A DNA stretch of 64,000 nucleotides from Denitromonas iodatirespirans (lineage in GTDB: Bacteria; Pseudomonadota; Gammaproteobacteria; Burkholderiales; Rhodocyclaceae): NCBI RefSeq assembly GCF_018524365.1, contig NZ_JAEKFT010000005.1, positions 1 through 64,000 on the forward strand. Reading direction: 5' to 3'. The position numbers were made by a program, and so were the translations under genes. Below, in pieces: positions 19,353 to 31,691 of this stretch. The notes below the pieces were generated by a model, which saw nothing but the letters and a program-made list of their open reading frames with translations, did not search any database and was not told the DNA's origin. The number at the start of each line of letters is the position of its first letter. Position 1 is the stretch's first letter.

Positions 19353-20938
19353 GGGGACTCCTTGCGCCGATGGGCGCCGGCACGCACCGCCAGAGAGGCA
19401 TCGTGCCCTGACACGGTGCTGCGGCGGTTCGCTTCGTTGCGCAAGGCGCCGGGAAAGTACTCTGCCGTCAGGCTCTTGCTGTGCACCGGCGAGACAGCCG
19501 CCGACGCCCCAAAGCGGCGCCAGTCGCGCACCCAGAGCACGGCATCGGCCAGCTCCAGCAAACCGATGGTCTCGCGGTCGCCCACCAGCACGCCCTGCAC
19601 GCGCAGCCCCGTCGCCTGTTTGGCCTCGGCCAGTTGCCGGGCCAGCGCTGGTGTGGCGCCGAAGGCGCCGTCGGTGGCCAGCAGCAGGTCGGCCTGCTGC
19701 CAGCGCGCGGTGGCCATCGCCGCCAGGCAGCGCTCGATCGGGCCGCAGATGTCGGTGCCGCCGCCGAAGGCCTGACCGAGGAAATGGGTCAGCCGGAGCA
19801 CCCCGTCCACATCCGGCGACAGCGACAGCTCAAGCACTTCGTCCGGCCCGCCGAAGGCGAACACCCGGCAATCGCGCCCCTCGGCATGGGCACAACGCGC
19901 CGCTTCGAGCACCACCGCCTTGGCCACCGCCTCGGCGCCGCCCTGCATCGAGCCGGAGGTATCGACGCACACCAGCATCGGTCCCTGCTCGGGGTGCGGT
20001 GCAGGCACCGGCGCGGGCGCCGGGCGCGGCAGTGTGACATGGGCAAGGGGGATGTCGGTCAGGCGGTCGTCGTCTTCATAGGTGAGCAAGGTGCGCTCGG
20101 CGCGCCGGGCATGCCAGACCAGCCGCAGCCGCGGATGGCCCAGCAGTACCGCCTCGGCCGGCAGCATGCGGCTGATGCGCGCCGAGCGCTGGATGCCACG
20201 CGTCTCGCCCGGCAGATCGGGCACACGTACGCTGCGCGCCTCGGTCGGTTGCAGTTCGGCGGTACTGAGGGATTCTGCCTGGCCTTGCGGCACCATGGCC
20301 GGCGCCAAAGCGGGCCGGGCCCGGCCGAGCGCACGAAGGGTGGCGGCCAGTTCGGGCAGCCGGGCCATGGCATCGCGCGCCTTGAGCACCGCCTGCCAGC
20401 TGGTGCTGCGCAACAGCCCGGCCAGCGCGTCCCAGCGGTCGTTATCGTCGATGTACGGCACCTGCCCCAGCGCCGCCACCAGCTCGTCCATCACGCCGCA
20501 ACGGTCCTGCCAGTCGGCCGCAAAGGCCGCCACCGCCCGCGCGATCGCCTCGTCTTCGCTGGCACCGCGGTCCTGATAGTCGACGATCAGGTCGAGATGG
20601 AACAACAGGCTCATCAGCACGGTATCGACCAGCGCGTCCTGCCGCCGGCAGTGGCGGGCCAGATCGAGGCTGGCGAACGCGCTTGCCAGCGCCCCGGCGA
20701 TAGGCTCGGCAGGCCAGCGCCATTGGCCGGGCGCCGGCCATTCGCCCTGCGACAGCCGTTCGCGCAGTACGGCCAGCGCGTTCAGGCGGGATTCGAGCTC
20801 ACCGATACTGTGCGTCAGCCCGCCCAGCCACAGACTGCGCGGCAGCGCGTCGAGCGCCGCCAGACGGGCTTCCAGCGCGCCAAACAACACCGGCCGGGCT
20901 GGCGTTCCGGGATCGGGGGCCGCGCTCAATCCGGCCAT
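19349..20938 (-). CDS. VWA-domain protein, ViaA-like
   Basis: A 529-residue cytosolic protein. The C-terminal von Willebrand A domain carries an intact MIDAS motif (VCVDTSGSMQG, about 330) with matching Thr and Asp further on (GGGTDICGP, LLLATDGAFG). The N-terminal 300 residues are helical and variable, as in ViaA. It partners the upstream MoxR ATPase; RavA-ViaA pairs in enterobacteria link to respiratory complexes and aminoglycoside uptake. The ATG at 20938 overlaps the 3' end of the ATPase gene by 13 bases; the same frame runs further upstream but only inside that gene. Confidence 0.8.
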   Translation of the reverse strand: MAGLSAAPDPGTPARPVLFGALEARLAALDALPRSLWLGGLTHSIGELESRLNALAVLRERLSQGEWPAPGQWRWPAEPIAGALASAFASLDLARHCRRQDALVDTVLMSLLFHLDLIVDYQDRGASEDEAIARAVAAFAADWQDRCGVMDELVAALGQVPYIDDNDRWDALAGLLRSTSWQAVLKARDAMARLPELAATLRALGRARPALAPAMVPQGQAESLSTAELQPTEARSVRVPDLPGETRGIQRSARISRMLPAEAVLLGHPRLRLVWHARRAERTLLTYEDDDRLTDIPLAHVTLPRPAPAPVPAPHPEQGPMLVCVDTSGSMQGGAEAVAKAVVLEAARCAHAEGRDCRVFAFGGPDEVLELSLSPDVDGVLRLTHFLGQAFGGGTDICGPIERCLAAMATARWQQADLLLATDGAFGATPALARQLAEAKQATGLRVQGVLVGDRETIGLLELADAVLWVRDWRRFGASAAVSPVHSKSLTAEYFPGALRNEANRRSTVSGHDASLAVRAGAHRRKESP

Positions 20939-22332
20939 GCCTCGTGGGCCACGGGCTCGGGCACGCTGCCGGCGCCCTCGGGCAAGCGCGGCAAGGCAAC
21001 GAAGCCTTCCCGGGCGGACACGGCGCGCTCGCGCAGCGCGTCGATTGCGGCCACGGTGTCGCGTAGATGAGTGTGCGCGGCCACGGCGAAATCCGGCGCC
21101 ATCCACAGGCTTTGGTCAAGGTACTGCGTCAGATCGTCGATCTGGGCCAGCACCTCGCGTCGGTAGCGTTCGATGCGCTCAAGCAAGGCGCTGACCTGGG
21201 CGGTGCGGGCGTCGATGTGCGCCGCGCCGTAGCGCCGCCGACGCTGGTAGGTCATGCGCAAGGCCTCGGCCCCGCCCTTGGCGTCGCCGATCTCATGGGC
21301 CAGCTCGCCGGCCGAAAAGCGCAGCCGACCGTCAGCGTCGTAGTCCAGATCGTTGGCCTTCTGTTCGGCGCCCAGTTGCGCCTCGAAGGCTTCGACGATG
21401 CGCGTCAGCCGCGGCGGCGAGATCGCTTCGCGCACCCCCAGCCGGCTCGCCAGCCAGGCCGCCACTTGTGCCTGCTCCTCGGCCTCGGTTGCGATGCACA
21501 CCGGCAGGAGCGACACATCCCAGCAAGACACCGCGCTACGCCCTTCGGTGGCCGCGGCCGTCTTGAGCAAGGCCACCATCTTCACCCAGCGCCGATCGGA
21601 GACAACGATCTCCATCTGTGCCAACGCGCTGCGCAAATCACGCAAACAGTCCATGACCGGGGACGGTAGCGTGACGGCCTGCGCCGCCTGCGCCAGCGCC
21701 TGCCGTTCGGTGGCCAACAAGGCCTCCGGAAAGGGGGCGCCTTGGTCATCGGGCGCGGCCTGGAGCAGCCGCCCGAAGCCGGCCGCGCTGACCGGGGAAA
21801 CGACGATCCGCATCAGAAAACGATCGAAGAATGCGTCGGCCACCGCATCGTCCGGCACCGCGTTGGTCGCACCGATCACCGACACCAGCGGACAGCGCAT
21901 GCGCCCTGCCCCGTTGTCGAACTCCCGCTCGTTGAGCAAGGTCAGCAAGGCATTGAGAATGGCGCTGTTGGCCTTGAACACTTCATCGATGAAGGCGATG
22001 TGCGCCTCGGGCAAAAAACCCGCCGTGTGCCGCTCGTAACGGTCCTGCTCCAAGGCACTGATCGACAAGGGGCCGAACAACTCCTCCGGCACCGAAAAAC
22101 GTGTCAGCAGGCGCTCGAAATACCCCCCTTCGGCAAACGCCCGATGCAGGCGCCGGGCCAACGCGCTCTTGGCCGTGCCCGGCGGGCCAATCAGCAACGA
22201 ATGCTCACCGGCCAATGCGGCGAGAAAGACCTGCCGGGCCAGCGCATCACGCTCGACCAGGCCGTCGGAGAGGCGCTCGAGCATTCGCCGCAGGCGCGCA
22301 GCGAGCGAGGGGCGAACAGGAAGGGAACTCAT
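20926..22332 (-). CDS. ravA: MoxR-family AAA+ ATPase, RavA-like
   Basis: A 468-residue AAA+ ATPase of the RavA subgroup. Walker A is GPPGTAKSALARRL (about 45), then RFSVPEELFGPLSI, Walker B with IAFIDEVFKA, NALLTLLNEREFDNG and sensor 1 VIGATNAVPDD. The match to E. coli RavA is clear in the ATPase core, while the C-terminal third diverges and contains a coiled-coil-like region. The start is the ATG where RavA similarity begins. It heads the operon with a ViaA-like protein and a DUF364 protein. Confidence 0.85.
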   Translation of the reverse strand: MSSLPVRPSLAARLRRMLERLSDGLVERDALARQVFLAALAGEHSLLIGPPGTAKSALARRLHRAFAEGGYFERLLTRFSVPEELFGPLSISALEQDRYERHTAGFLPEAHIAFIDEVFKANSAILNALLTLLNEREFDNGAGRMRCPLVSVIGATNAVPDDAVADAFFDRFLMRIVVSPVSAAGFGRLLQAAPDDQGAPFPEALLATERQALAQAAQAVTLPSPVMDCLRDLRSALAQMEIVVSDRRWVKMVALLKTAAATEGRSAVSCWDVSLLPVCIATEAEEQAQVAAWLASRLGVREAISPPRLTRIVEAFEAQLGAEQKANDLDYDADGRLRFSAGELAHEIGDAKGGAEALRMTYQRRRRYGAAHIDARTAQVSALLERIERYRREVLAQIDDLTQYLDQSLWMAPDFAVAAHTHLRDTVAAIDALRERAVSAREGFVALPRLPEGAGSVPEPVAHEAWPD

Positions 22333-22436
22333 GCCCGGATGATAGACAAGCCCGGGGCGGCCTGTCTTGATGCATGGCAACGCAAATCACTGGCACACGA
22401 AGGGCGATCCGATGCCGACCGGCGCCTGCGTGCCAA

Positions 22437-22466
22437 GAAAAAAGCCCCCGCGAATGCGGGGGCTTT
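22437..22466 (-). terminator. Terminator of the tRNA operon
   Basis: An 11-bp perfect stem AAAGCCCCCGC / GCGGGGGCTTT with a GAAT loop lies just past tRNA-His. On the minus strand it runs into a T-run, ending the Pro-Arg-His tRNA transcript. Confidence 0.9.
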
Positions 22467-22472
22467 TCAATT

Positions 22473-22549
22473 TGGGGCGACATACCGGTCTCGAACCGGT
22501 GACCCTTGGAATCACAATCCAATGCTCTACCAACTGAGCTAATGCCGCC
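22473..22549 (-). tRNA. tRNA-His (anticodon GTG)
   Basis: A full cloverleaf can be drawn: acceptor GCGGCAT with ATGTCGC (one G-T wobble), D-arm GCTC/GAGC, anticodon stem TTGGA/TCCAA with loop TTGTGAT, T-arm ACCGG/CCGGT with TTCGAGA, and encoded CCA. The extra 5' G(-1) opposite C73, specific to tRNA-His, is present. Confidence 0.97.
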
Positions 22550-22587
22550 ACTATCATTGATCGGCGCTCTCGCACCGATCGAAAACC

Positions 22588-22664
22588 TGGTCTGCCCGGC
22601 AGGGATCGAACCTGCAACCCCCGGCTTAGAAGGCCGGTGCTCTATCCAATTGAGCTACGGGCAG
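22588..22664 (-). tRNA. tRNA-Arg (anticodon TCT)
   Basis: The acceptor CTGCCCG pairs fully with CGGGCAG, discriminator A, encoded CCA. The anticodon loop is CTTCTAA between CCGGC and GCCGG, giving TCT, which reads AGA/AGG arginine codons. The T-loop is TTCGATC. Confidence 0.96.
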
Positions 22665-22690
22665 AGTCGCCGGGCAATCGGGGTGAGCCA

Positions 22691-22767
22691 TGGTCGGGGT
22701 GGAGGGATTCGAACCCCCGACATCTTGCTCCCAAAGCAAGCGCGCTACCGGACTGCGCTACACCCCG
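22691..22767 (-). tRNA. tRNA-Pro (anticodon TGG)
   Basis: The acceptor CGGGGTG pairs with CACCCCG, discriminator A, encoded CCA. The anticodon loop TTTGGGA between CTTGC and GCAAG gives TGG. It is the first gene of the three-tRNA operon. Confidence 0.97.
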
Positions 22768-22778
22768 AGAAGGCGCGA

Positions 22779-22807
22779 ATATTACACAGACTCCGAAGCA
22801 GCGTCAA
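22779..22807 (-). promoter_or_regulatory. Sigma70 promoter of the tRNA operon
   Basis: On the minus strand TTGACG (-35, 22802-22807), a 17-base spacer and TAATAT (-10, 22779-22784) end 11 bases before tRNA-Pro. The near-consensus match fits a strongly expressed stable-RNA operon. Confidence 0.85.
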
Positions 22808-22908
22808 ACACATTTTTTCGTCCATTTTCCGGCCCAAAACCGGATCACTTGCGGCTCCTGCCGCTTTCTGCTATTAAATCGCCTTCACACATCCACGAGT
22901 AACACGGC

Positions 22909-23334
22909 ATGGCTGACGACACGCTGCACAAACAGTTCCCGCCTTATGTTCCCGCCAAGGGCGAAGAATATATGAGCGAGAAACAGCAGGCGCATTTTCG
23001 CGAAATCCTCAGTACTGTGAAATCCGAATTGATGGAAGACATCGAGCGGACCGTTCACACCATGCAGGACGAAGCGACGGTGTTTGCCGATCCCAACGAC
23101 CGCGCCAGCCAGGAGTCCGACATCGCGCTGGAATTGCGCAACCGCGACCGCGAACGCAAGCTCATCAAGAAGATCGACGAAGCCCTCGGCCGCATCGAGT
23201 CGGGCGAATACGGCTACTGTGACAGCTGTGGCGTCGAGATCGGCCTCAAGCGCCTCGAAGCGCGCCCGACGGCCACCATGTGCATCGACTGCAAGACGCT
23301 TGAGGAAATGCGCGAGCGCCAAGTGGCGAAATAA
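22909..23334 (+). CDS. dksA: RNA polymerase-binding transcription factor DksA
   Basis: A 141-residue DksA that inserts its coiled coil into the RNA polymerase secondary channel and acts with ppGpp. The coiled-coil tip has the DxxDxA motif in ADPNDRASQESD, followed by ALELRNRDRERKLIKKI. The four-Cys zinc finger is complete: CDSC and, 17 residues later, CIDC. Length and architecture match E. coli DksA. It diverges from the tRNA operon and ends at a strong terminator. Confidence 0.97.
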   Translation: MADDTLHKQFPPYVPAKGEEYMSEKQQAHFREILSTVKSELMEDIERTVHTMQDEATVFADPNDRASQESDIALELRNRDRERKLIKKIDEALGRIESGEYGYCDSCGVEIGLKRLEARPTATMCIDCKTLEEMRERQVAK

Positions 23335-23380
23335 TCCGCCAGCCTCCCCGAGCCACCGCTCCGGCGGCGCGGAGGTAAAA

Positions 23381-23406
23381 AAAGAGGCACCCGCGGGTGC
23401 CTCTTT
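23381..23406. terminator. Bidirectional terminator, dksA / pnp
   Basis: A perfect palindrome AAAGAGGCACCCG / CGGGTGCCTCTTT with A- and T-rich flanks lies between the convergent dksA and pnp genes. Confidence 0.9.
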
Positions 23407-23423
23407 TCATGTCCAGCCGTCGA

Positions 23424-25523
<2,100 letters not shown>

Positions 25524-25604
25524 GGGACTTTCCTTTCAAATAGGGCAGCAGGCAACAACTGCCGGGTTTCTTTCGCGTTGATTGAAATCGGCGGGAACAA
25601 TGAC

Positions 25605-25640
25605 AAAAGCCGGCGCGGCCGCAAGGCTCACACCGGCTTT
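25605..25640 (-). terminator. Hairpin between rpsO and pnp
   Basis: On the minus strand AAAGCCGG pairs with CCGGCTTT around a long GC-rich loop that can fold further, followed by TTTTG. In E. coli the rpsO-pnp interval carries a terminator and an RNase III site for PNPase autoregulation; a similar role here is inferred. Confidence 0.65.
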
Positions 25641-25689
25641 GATGCGGCTGGCAGACGCTGCTGACGCAGTCGTCACAAGGGCCTTCCGC

Positions 25690-25959
25690 TTACTTACGCA
25701 GACCCAGGCGCTCAATCAGGGCGCGGTATGCGTCGGCATTCGTGCGCTTGAGGTAGTCAAGCAGCTTACGGCGCAAGCTCACCATCTTGAGCAGACCGCG
25801 GCGGGAGTGGTGATCCTTGGCGTTGGCCTTGAAGTGACCGGTCAGGCCATTGATGCGGGCGGTCAGCAGTGCCACCTGGACTTCAGGAGACCCGGTGTCG
25901 CCTTGCGCACGCTGGAAATCACCAACAATCTGCGCTTTCTGTGCTGTATCGAGAGCCAT
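25690..25959 (-). CDS. rpsO: 30S ribosomal protein S15
   Basis: An 89-residue S15, which binds the central domain of 16S rRNA. The signature is intact: [37 protein letters not shown], and a C-terminal [16 protein letters not shown]. Length equals E. coli S15. It follows truB and precedes pnp. Confidence 0.98.
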   Translation of the reverse strand: MALDTAQKAQIVGDFQRAQGDTGSPEVQVALLTARINGLTGHFKANAKDHHSRRGLLKMVSLRRKLLDYLKRTNADAYRALIERLGLRK

Positions 25960-26069
25960 GTAACGTTACTCTTTGGTTGAATTCTGGTTTTCGGAAAAGC
26001 GGGGATTATAACTACGCCGCATCGTAAGTTCAAGTTTCTACGTACTATTTGATCGCCAATGCGGCACGA

Positions 26070-26978
26070 TCAACTCGTCACGACCAGGCGCCTGGACGAC
26101 AATACACTTGCATCGTCGACACGCCCCAGGCCGAGAAAACGGTCTGCCTGATACACCCGGTAGCTGCCCTCGGGCACATCCCCGAGCGCCACCGTCTGCC
26201 CGTGGCACAACTGGCGCGACTGCATGTCGTCCAGCTGCAGAACCGGCAAGCCGCCGATCAGGCAATCGACCGGCGCCAGCGCCGCGCGTGCCGCATCCAG
26301 CGTAGCCGCTTCCACCGCATCGAGCGAAATCGCCTGAGCGATGTAGAACGGACCGATCTGCGTCCGACGCAAGGCGGTCAGATGGGCACCGCAACCGAGC
26401 CGATTGCCGATATCTTCAGCCAGCGTGCGGATATACGTCCCCTTACTGCAACGCACCCGCATCACGAAGCTGTCGGGCCCGGTCGGTTCGCAATCGAGTG
26501 CATGAATCTGCACACGCCGACGCTTGCGTTCGATGTCGATCCCTTCCCGGGCATACGCATACAGGGGCTTTCCTGCGTGCTTGAGGGCGGAGTACATCGG
26601 CGGCATCTGCTCGATCTCGCCAACGAACGCTGCGGCCGCGGCACGGATTTCATCGGCAGAAAAGGCCGCCGGTCTGCGTTCGAGGACCTCGCCATCGGCA
26701 TCGCCGGAGGTGGTGGTGATACCGAGCAGGACGGAAGCTTCGTAGCCCTTGTCGGCATCGAGCAAGGTCTGGGAAAACTTGGTCGACTCGCCAAAGGCGA
26801 GCGGCAACAGCCCGGTCGCCATCGGATCCAAGGTGCCGGTATGCCCGGCTTTGGCCGCACCGAGCGCGTTTCTCGCACGCTGCAAGGCGGCGTTCGAGCT
26901 CATGCCCTGAGGTTTATCCAGCAGCAGCACGCCGTCGACCGGATCGCGCCGGCGCGGCGGCCGTTCAGTCTTCTTCAT
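26070..26978 (-). CDS. truB: tRNA pseudouridine-55 synthase TruB
   Basis: A 302-residue enzyme that makes pseudouridine 55 in the T-loop of tRNAs. The catalytic Asp lies in GHTGTLDPMATGLLPL (about 50). Further family segments are DGVLLLDKPQGMSSN, PPMYSALKHAGKPLY and VRCSKGTYIRTLAEDIG. A C-terminal PUA-like part is present. Its start overlaps the rbfA stop by 14 bases, consistent with translational coupling. Confidence 0.97.
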   Translation of the reverse strand: MKKTERPPRRRDPVDGVLLLDKPQGMSSNAALQRARNALGAAKAGHTGTLDPMATGLLPLAFGESTKFSQTLLDADKGYEASVLLGITTTSGDADGEVLERRPAAFSADEIRAAAAAFVGEIEQMPPMYSALKHAGKPLYAYAREGIDIERKRRRVQIHALDCEPTGPDSFVMRVRCSKGTYIRTLAEDIGNRLGCGAHLTALRRTQIGPFYIAQAISLDAVEAATLDAARAALAPVDCLIGGLPVLQLDDMQSRQLCHGQTVALGDVPEGSYRVYQADRFLGLGRVDDASVLSSRRLVVTS

Positions 26979-27351
26979 CCGTCGGCTTGGATCGCGCTTC
27001 GTCTTCGTGCACCGCCTTGTCGATCAGCGCCGACAGCTGGGCGCCACGCTCGACCGAGGCATCGTAGATGAAATGCAACTCCGGCGTGGAGTGGATGCGG
27101 ATACGCCGCCCCAGCTCGCGCCGCAGGAACCCCGAGGCGCGGCGCAGGCCGGCGAGAATCTCGTCAACCCCTTCTGCGCCGGTCATCGAGGTGAAGTACA
27201 CCTTGGCGTGCGCGAAGTCGGGCGTAACGTCCACTTCGGTCAACGAGATGAACCCGATCCGCGGATCCTTCACTTCCAGGCGCAGCAACTCGGCCAGCTC
27301 GCGACGCATCTGCTCGCCGACCCGGGTTGCGCGCGAATAGTCCTTCGCCAT
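26965..27351 (-). CDS. rbfA: Ribosome-binding factor A
   Basis: A 128-residue KH-like fold protein needed for 30S maturation and cold adaptation. Recognisable are the early RVGEQMRRELAELLRLEVKDPR, FISLTEVDVTPDFAHAKVY and RRELGRRIRIHSTPELHFIYDASVERG segments. It lies 12 bases downstream of infB and overlaps truB. Confidence 0.97.
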   Translation of the reverse strand: MAKDYSRATRVGEQMRRELAELLRLEVKDPRIGFISLTEVDVTPDFAHAKVYFTSMTGAEGVDEILAGLRRASGFLRRELGRRIRIHSTPELHFIYDASVERGAQLSALIDKAVHEDEARSKPTDEED

Positions 27352-27363
27352 GCCAGCCCCGCC

Positions 27364-30180
27364 TTACAGCGAGCGCGCCACTTCGCGCACTTCGAAGACT
27401 TCCAGGTGATCCCCTTCCTGGATGTCATTGAAGTTCTTGAGCGACAGGCCGCATTCGAAGGCTGCCTTGACTTCCTTGACGTCGTCCTTGAAGCGCTTGA
27501 GCGAATCGAGCTCGCCGGTGTGGATCACCACGTTGTCGCGAATCACCCGCACCCTGGAGCCGCGCTTGACGATGCCCTCGAGCACATAGCAACCGGCGAT
27601 GGTGCCGATCTTCGAAATGGTGAAGACCTGGCGCACCTCGACCATGCCGATGACTTCTTCGCGCTTCTCGGGCGACAACATGCCCGACAGCGCCGACTTC
27701 ACCTCGTCGACCGCGTCGTAGATGATGTTGTAGTAACGCAGATCCACGCCGAAATTCTCGGCCAGACCGCGTGCCTTGGCATCGGCGCGGGTATTGAAGC
27801 CGATGATCACGGCGCCGGAGGCCTGAGCCAGGTTCACGTCGGACTCGGAGATGGCGCCGACCGCACCGTGAATGACCTTGACCCGCACCTCGTCGGTCGA
27901 CAGCTTCTGGAGGGCATGCACCAGCGCTTCCTGAGAACCTTGCACGTCGGCCTTGATGATCAGCGGCAAGGTCTTGACCTCGCTCTCGCCCATCTGTTCG
28001 AGCATGTTCTCAAGCTTGGCAGCCTGCTGCTTGGCCAGCTTGACATCGCGGAACTTGCCCTGGCGGAACAGCGCAATCTCGCGCGCCTTGCGCTCGTCGG
28101 CCAGCACGATGGCTTCGTCACCGGCGGCCGGCACATCCGACAGACCGAGAATCTCGACCGGAATCGACGGCCCGGCCTCTTCGATCGGCTTGCCGTTCTC
28201 GTCCAGCATGGCGCGGATCCGGCCGAAGGTCGCACCGACCAGCATCACGTCACCCTTGCGCAGCGTACCCGACTGAACCAGCAGCGAAGCCACCGCGCCA
28301 CGGCCCTTGTCCAGGCGCGCTTCGACGATCAGGCCCTTGGCCGGCGCGTCGTACTGTGCGTTCAGTTCGAGCACCTCGGCCTGCAGCAAGATGGCTTCGA
28401 GCAGATCGTCGATGCCCTGACCGGTCTTGGCCGACACCGAGACGAACATCGCCTCGCCGCCGTACTCTTCGGGCACGACACCCTCGGCCACCAGCTCCTG
28501 CTTGACCCGCTCGGGGTTGGCTTCGGGCTTGTCGATCTTGTTGATCGCCACCACCAGCGGCACGCCGGCGGCCTGCGCATGGTGAATGGCTTCCTTGGTC
28601 TGCGGCATCACGCCGTCGTCGGCAGCCACCACCAGCACCACGATGTCGGTCGCCTTGGCGCCACGGGCACGCATCGCCGTAAAGGCCTCGTGACCCGGGG
28701 TGTCGAGGAAAGTGACCATGCCACGCTCGGTTTCAACGTGGTAGGCACCGATGTGCTGGGTAATACCGCCCGCTTCGCCGGCGGCCACTTTGGCGGCACG
28801 GATGCGGTCGAGCAAGGAGGTTTTGCCGTGGTCGACGTGGCCCATCACGGTCACCACCGGCGCACGCGGCTCCAGCGGCACATCCTTGTGCTCGTCGGTC
28901 TCTTCGAGGAAGGCGTCCGGATCGTCCAGCTTGGCGGCATGCGCCTTGTGGCCCATTTCTTCGACGATGATCATCGCCGTTTCCTGGTCCAGCACCTGGT
29001 TGATGGTGACCATCGAACCCATCTTCATCAGGGCCTTGATCACTTCGGTGGCCTTGATCGACATCTTGTGGGCCAGCTCGGCCACCGTGATGGTTTCGGG
29101 CACGTGCACATCATGCACCACCGGATCGACCGGCGCCTTGAAGTTCGTGCTGACCTGCTGGTCGCCCCGCTGGTTGCGCGAGCCGCGACCGCCGCCGGTG
29201 CGCTTGCCGCCGCGCCAGTTGCTGGTGCCGGCCGGCGCATCGGCGCCACGCGTCTTCAGCGTACGGCGCTTGCCACCGTCACCGGTGCCGGCGTCCTTGC
29301 GGCCCTGCTCATCCTTGTGCGGCTTGTGCAGGGTGTGGCCACCCTCTTCGCCCTTGGCTTTGGCTTTCGCCCCTTCGGCCGCCTCAAGCTTGGCGCGCTC
29401 GGCCGCGGCACGTGCTGCCGCCTCGCGTTCCTCGCGCGCCTGGCGGTCGGCCGCCTGACGGGCAACCAGCTCCGAGTGACGGCGCGCTTCGTTTTCACGC
29501 GCCTGAATCTCGGCCGGGTCCAGCAATTCGGAAATCTGCACGCGACGCACGCGTCGCTTGGTCGTTGCGGCCGGTGCGGCCTCGGTGCCGGCTTCGGCCG
29601 TATCGGCATCGCTGCGCTCAGCCGCTTCGTCGGCGGACGCGGCAACAGCGTCGACCGGGGCCTCGGCTTCCTGGGCGGGCTCGACAGCCTTTTCGGGCTC
29701 TGGGACCGGTTCGGGCGCCGCCACGGGCGCCTCGACGGCCTCCTGGGCGACCGGCTCGGCGACTTCGACCTGAGGCTCGGCGACGACCGGCTCAACCACC
29801 GGTTCGGCCTGCACTTCCGGCGCGGCGACCTCGGCGCTCTCGGCGTCGCTGTCCTTGCGTGCTTCGACTTCTGCCAGCAACTCGTCCCGCTTGACGAAGA
29901 CGCGCTTCTTGCGCACCTCGACCTGCACCGTACGGGCGCGACCGGTCGAATCGGTGGCCTTGATCTCGCTGGTTTCCTTGCGGGTCAGCGTGATCTTGGA
30001 TTTGGCCTTATCGTCGCCATGCGAACGACGCAGGTAGTCCAGCAGCTTGGTCTTGTCCTGTTCCGTCAGGCGATCGCTCGCATCGGCGATGCTCACACCG
30101 GCCTTCTTCAACTGCTCGAGCAGCAAGGCCGCCGGCATTTTCAGCTCGCCGGCAAACTGTGTAACGGTCATTTGTTCCAT
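27364..30180 (-). CDS. infB: Translation initiation factor IF-2
   Basis: A 938-residue initiation GTPase. An N-terminal IF2N domain ([20 protein letters not shown]) is followed by a long Ala/Pro/Glu/Val-rich linker (about 90-210), a charged helical region, a Gly/Arg-rich patch (about 310-340), and the G domain with G1 [12 protein letters not shown] (about 445), G3 DTPGHEAF, G4 NKID, then domains II-IV. The purine-rich GGGGGGAAG just before the ATG supports the start. The linker is low-complexity and probably unstructured. It is encoded between nusA and rbfA. Confidence 0.98.
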   Translation of the reverse strand: MEQMTVTQFAGELKMPAALLLEQLKKAGVSIADASDRLTEQDKTKLLDYLRRSHGDDKAKSKITLTRKETSEIKATDSTGRARTVQVEVRKKRVFVKRDELLAEVEARKDSDAESAEVAAPEVQAEPVVEPVVAEPQVEVAEPVAQEAVEAPVAAPEPVPEPEKAVEPAQEAEAPVDAVAASADEAAERSDADTAEAGTEAAPAATTKRRVRRVQISELLDPAEIQARENEARRHSELVARQAADRQAREEREAAARAAAERAKLEAAEGAKAKAKGEEGGHTLHKPHKDEQGRKDAGTGDGGKRRTLKTRGADAPAGTSNWRGGKRTGGGRGSRNQRGDQQVSTNFKAPVDPVVHDVHVPETITVAELAHKMSIKATEVIKALMKMGSMVTINQVLDQETAMIIVEEMGHKAHAAKLDDPDAFLEETDEHKDVPLEPRAPVVTVMGHVDHGKTSLLDRIRAAKVAAGEAGGITQHIGAYHVETERGMVTFLDTPGHEAFTAMRARGAKATDIVVLVVAADDGVMPQTKEAIHHAQAAGVPLVVAINKIDKPEANPERVKQELVAEGVVPEEYGGEAMFVSVSAKTGQGIDDLLEAILLQAEVLELNAQYDAPAKGLIVEARLDKGRGAVASLLVQSGTLRKGDVMLVGATFGRIRAMLDENGKPIEEAGPSIPVEILGLSDVPAAGDEAIVLADERKAREIALFRQGKFRDVKLAKQQAAKLENMLEQMGESEVKTLPLIIKADVQGSQEALVHALQKLSTDEVRVKVIHGAVGAISESDVNLAQASGAVIIGFNTRADAKARGLAENFGVDLRYYNIIYDAVDEVKSALSGMLSPEKREEVIGMVEVRQVFTISKIGTIAGCYVLEGIVKRGSRVRVIRDNVVIHTGELDSLKRFKDDVKEVKAAFECGLSLKNFNDIQEGDHLEVFEVREVARSL

Positions 30181-30194
30181 CTTCCCCCCTTGCC

Positions 30195-31667
30195 TTACTC
30201 GAACCAGTGCGCGCGCGCGACGGTAATCAGCGCAACCGCACGGGACTCATCGATCCCGGTCATCTCCACCAGTTCGTCGGTTGCCAGATCCGCCAATTCA
30301 TCGCGGTTCCGCACCCCATGGCTCGCCAGAGCCGCCGCCAGTTCCTTGTCCATGCCATCGAGGCCGATCAGGTCTTCGGAAACGGTTTCCAGCTTCTCTT
30401 CAGTCACAATCGCTTCGGTCAGCAGTACATTGCGCGCACGGTTGCGCAATTCGTTGACCGTATCTTCGTCGAATGCTTCGATTTCGAGCATTTCGGACAG
30501 CGGCACGTAGGCAATTTCCTCGAGCGAGGTAAAGCCTTCGTCGATCAGGATGTCCGCCACTTCTTCATCCACGTCGAGCCGCTCCATGAACAAGGCACGC
30601 AGGCCACCGCGCTCGACATCCGCGCGCTGGGCCGACTCTTCCTCGCTCATCAGGTTGATCGACCAGCCGGTCAGCTCAGAGGCCAGCTTGACGTTCTGGC
30701 CGCTGCGCCCGATGGCGATCGCCAGATTGTTCTCGTCGACCACCACATCCATCGAATGGGTTTCCTCATCGACCACGATCGAACTCACCTCGGCCGGCTG
30801 CAGCGCCGCGATGACGAACTGCGCCGGGTCGGCCGACCAGACGATGATGTCGATCTGCTCGCCGCCGATCTCGTTGCGCACCGCCGTCACGCGCGAACCG
30901 CGCAGGCCGACGCAGGTACCGATCGGATCGATGCGCGGATCATGCGCCTGCACGGCGATCTTGGCACGCAGGCCCGGGTCACGGGCGCAGGCCTTGGTCT
31001 CGAGCAGGCCGTCTTCGATCTCCGGCACTTCGAGTTCAAACAGCTTCATCAGGAATTCGGGTGCCGTGCGCGACAGGATCAGCTGCGGGCCGCGGGCATT
31101 GCGATCGATGCGCAGCAGATAGGCCTTGACGCGGTCGCCCACGCGCAGGTTTTCCTTCTGGATCATCTGGTCACGCGGCAGCATCGCCTCGAGGCGCCCC
31201 ACTTCGATGATGGCGTTGCCGCGCTCCATCCGCTTGATGGTGCCACTGACCAGGAATTCCTTGCGCTCCAGGAAGTCGTTGAGCACCTGCTCGCGTTCGG
31301 CATCGCGGATCTTCTGCAGGATGACCTGCTTGGCCGCCTGCGCACCGATCCGGCCGAAATCGATCGGCTCGAGCGGCTCCTCGATGTATTCGCCGACCTG
31401 GATATCCGGCACCTCTTCACGCGCATCGATCAGGCCCATCTGGGCCTCATCGTTCTCGACCTCGGCGTCGGGCAGCACCTGCCAGCGACGGAAGGACTCG
31501 TAGTCGCCCGTCTCGCGGTCGATGGTGACGCGCACGTCGGCATCGTCGTGAATGCGCTTCTTGGTGGCAGAGGCCAGCGCCGACTCAAGCGCGGCGAACA
31601 CGATGTCCTTCAAAACGTTCTTTTCACGCGCCAGTGCGTCGACAAGCAGCAGAATTTCGCGGCTCAT
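30195..31667 (-). CDS. nusA: Transcription termination/antitermination factor NusA
   Basis: A 490-residue RNA polymerase-binding factor. Order: N-terminal polymerase-binding domain ([20 protein letters not shown]), S1 domain (about 135-200), two KH domains with [20 protein letters not shown] and [16 protein letters not shown], then two acidic repeats at the C-terminus ([18 protein letters not shown] and [18 protein letters not shown]), as in gammaproteobacterial and betaproteobacterial NusA. It lies 24 bases after rimP. Confidence 0.98.
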   Translation of the reverse strand: MSREILLLVDALAREKNVLKDIVFAALESALASATKKRIHDDADVRVTIDRETGDYESFRRWQVLPDAEVENDEAQMGLIDAREEVPDIQVGEYIEEPLEPIDFGRIGAQAAKQVILQKIRDAEREQVLNDFLERKEFLVSGTIKRMERGNAIIEVGRLEAMLPRDQMIQKENLRVGDRVKAYLLRIDRNARGPQLILSRTAPEFLMKLFELEVPEIEDGLLETKACARDPGLRAKIAVQAHDPRIDPIGTCVGLRGSRVTAVRNEIGGEQIDIIVWSADPAQFVIAALQPAEVSSIVVDEETHSMDVVVDENNLAIAIGRSGQNVKLASELTGWSINLMSEEESAQRADVERGGLRALFMERLDVDEEVADILIDEGFTSLEEIAYVPLSEMLEIEAFDEDTVNELRNRARNVLLTEAIVTEEKLETVSEDLIGLDGMDKELAAALASHGVRNRDELADLATDELVEMTGIDESRAVALITVARAHWFE

Positions 31668-31691
31668 GTAATCAGACCTCCAGACCGAAGC

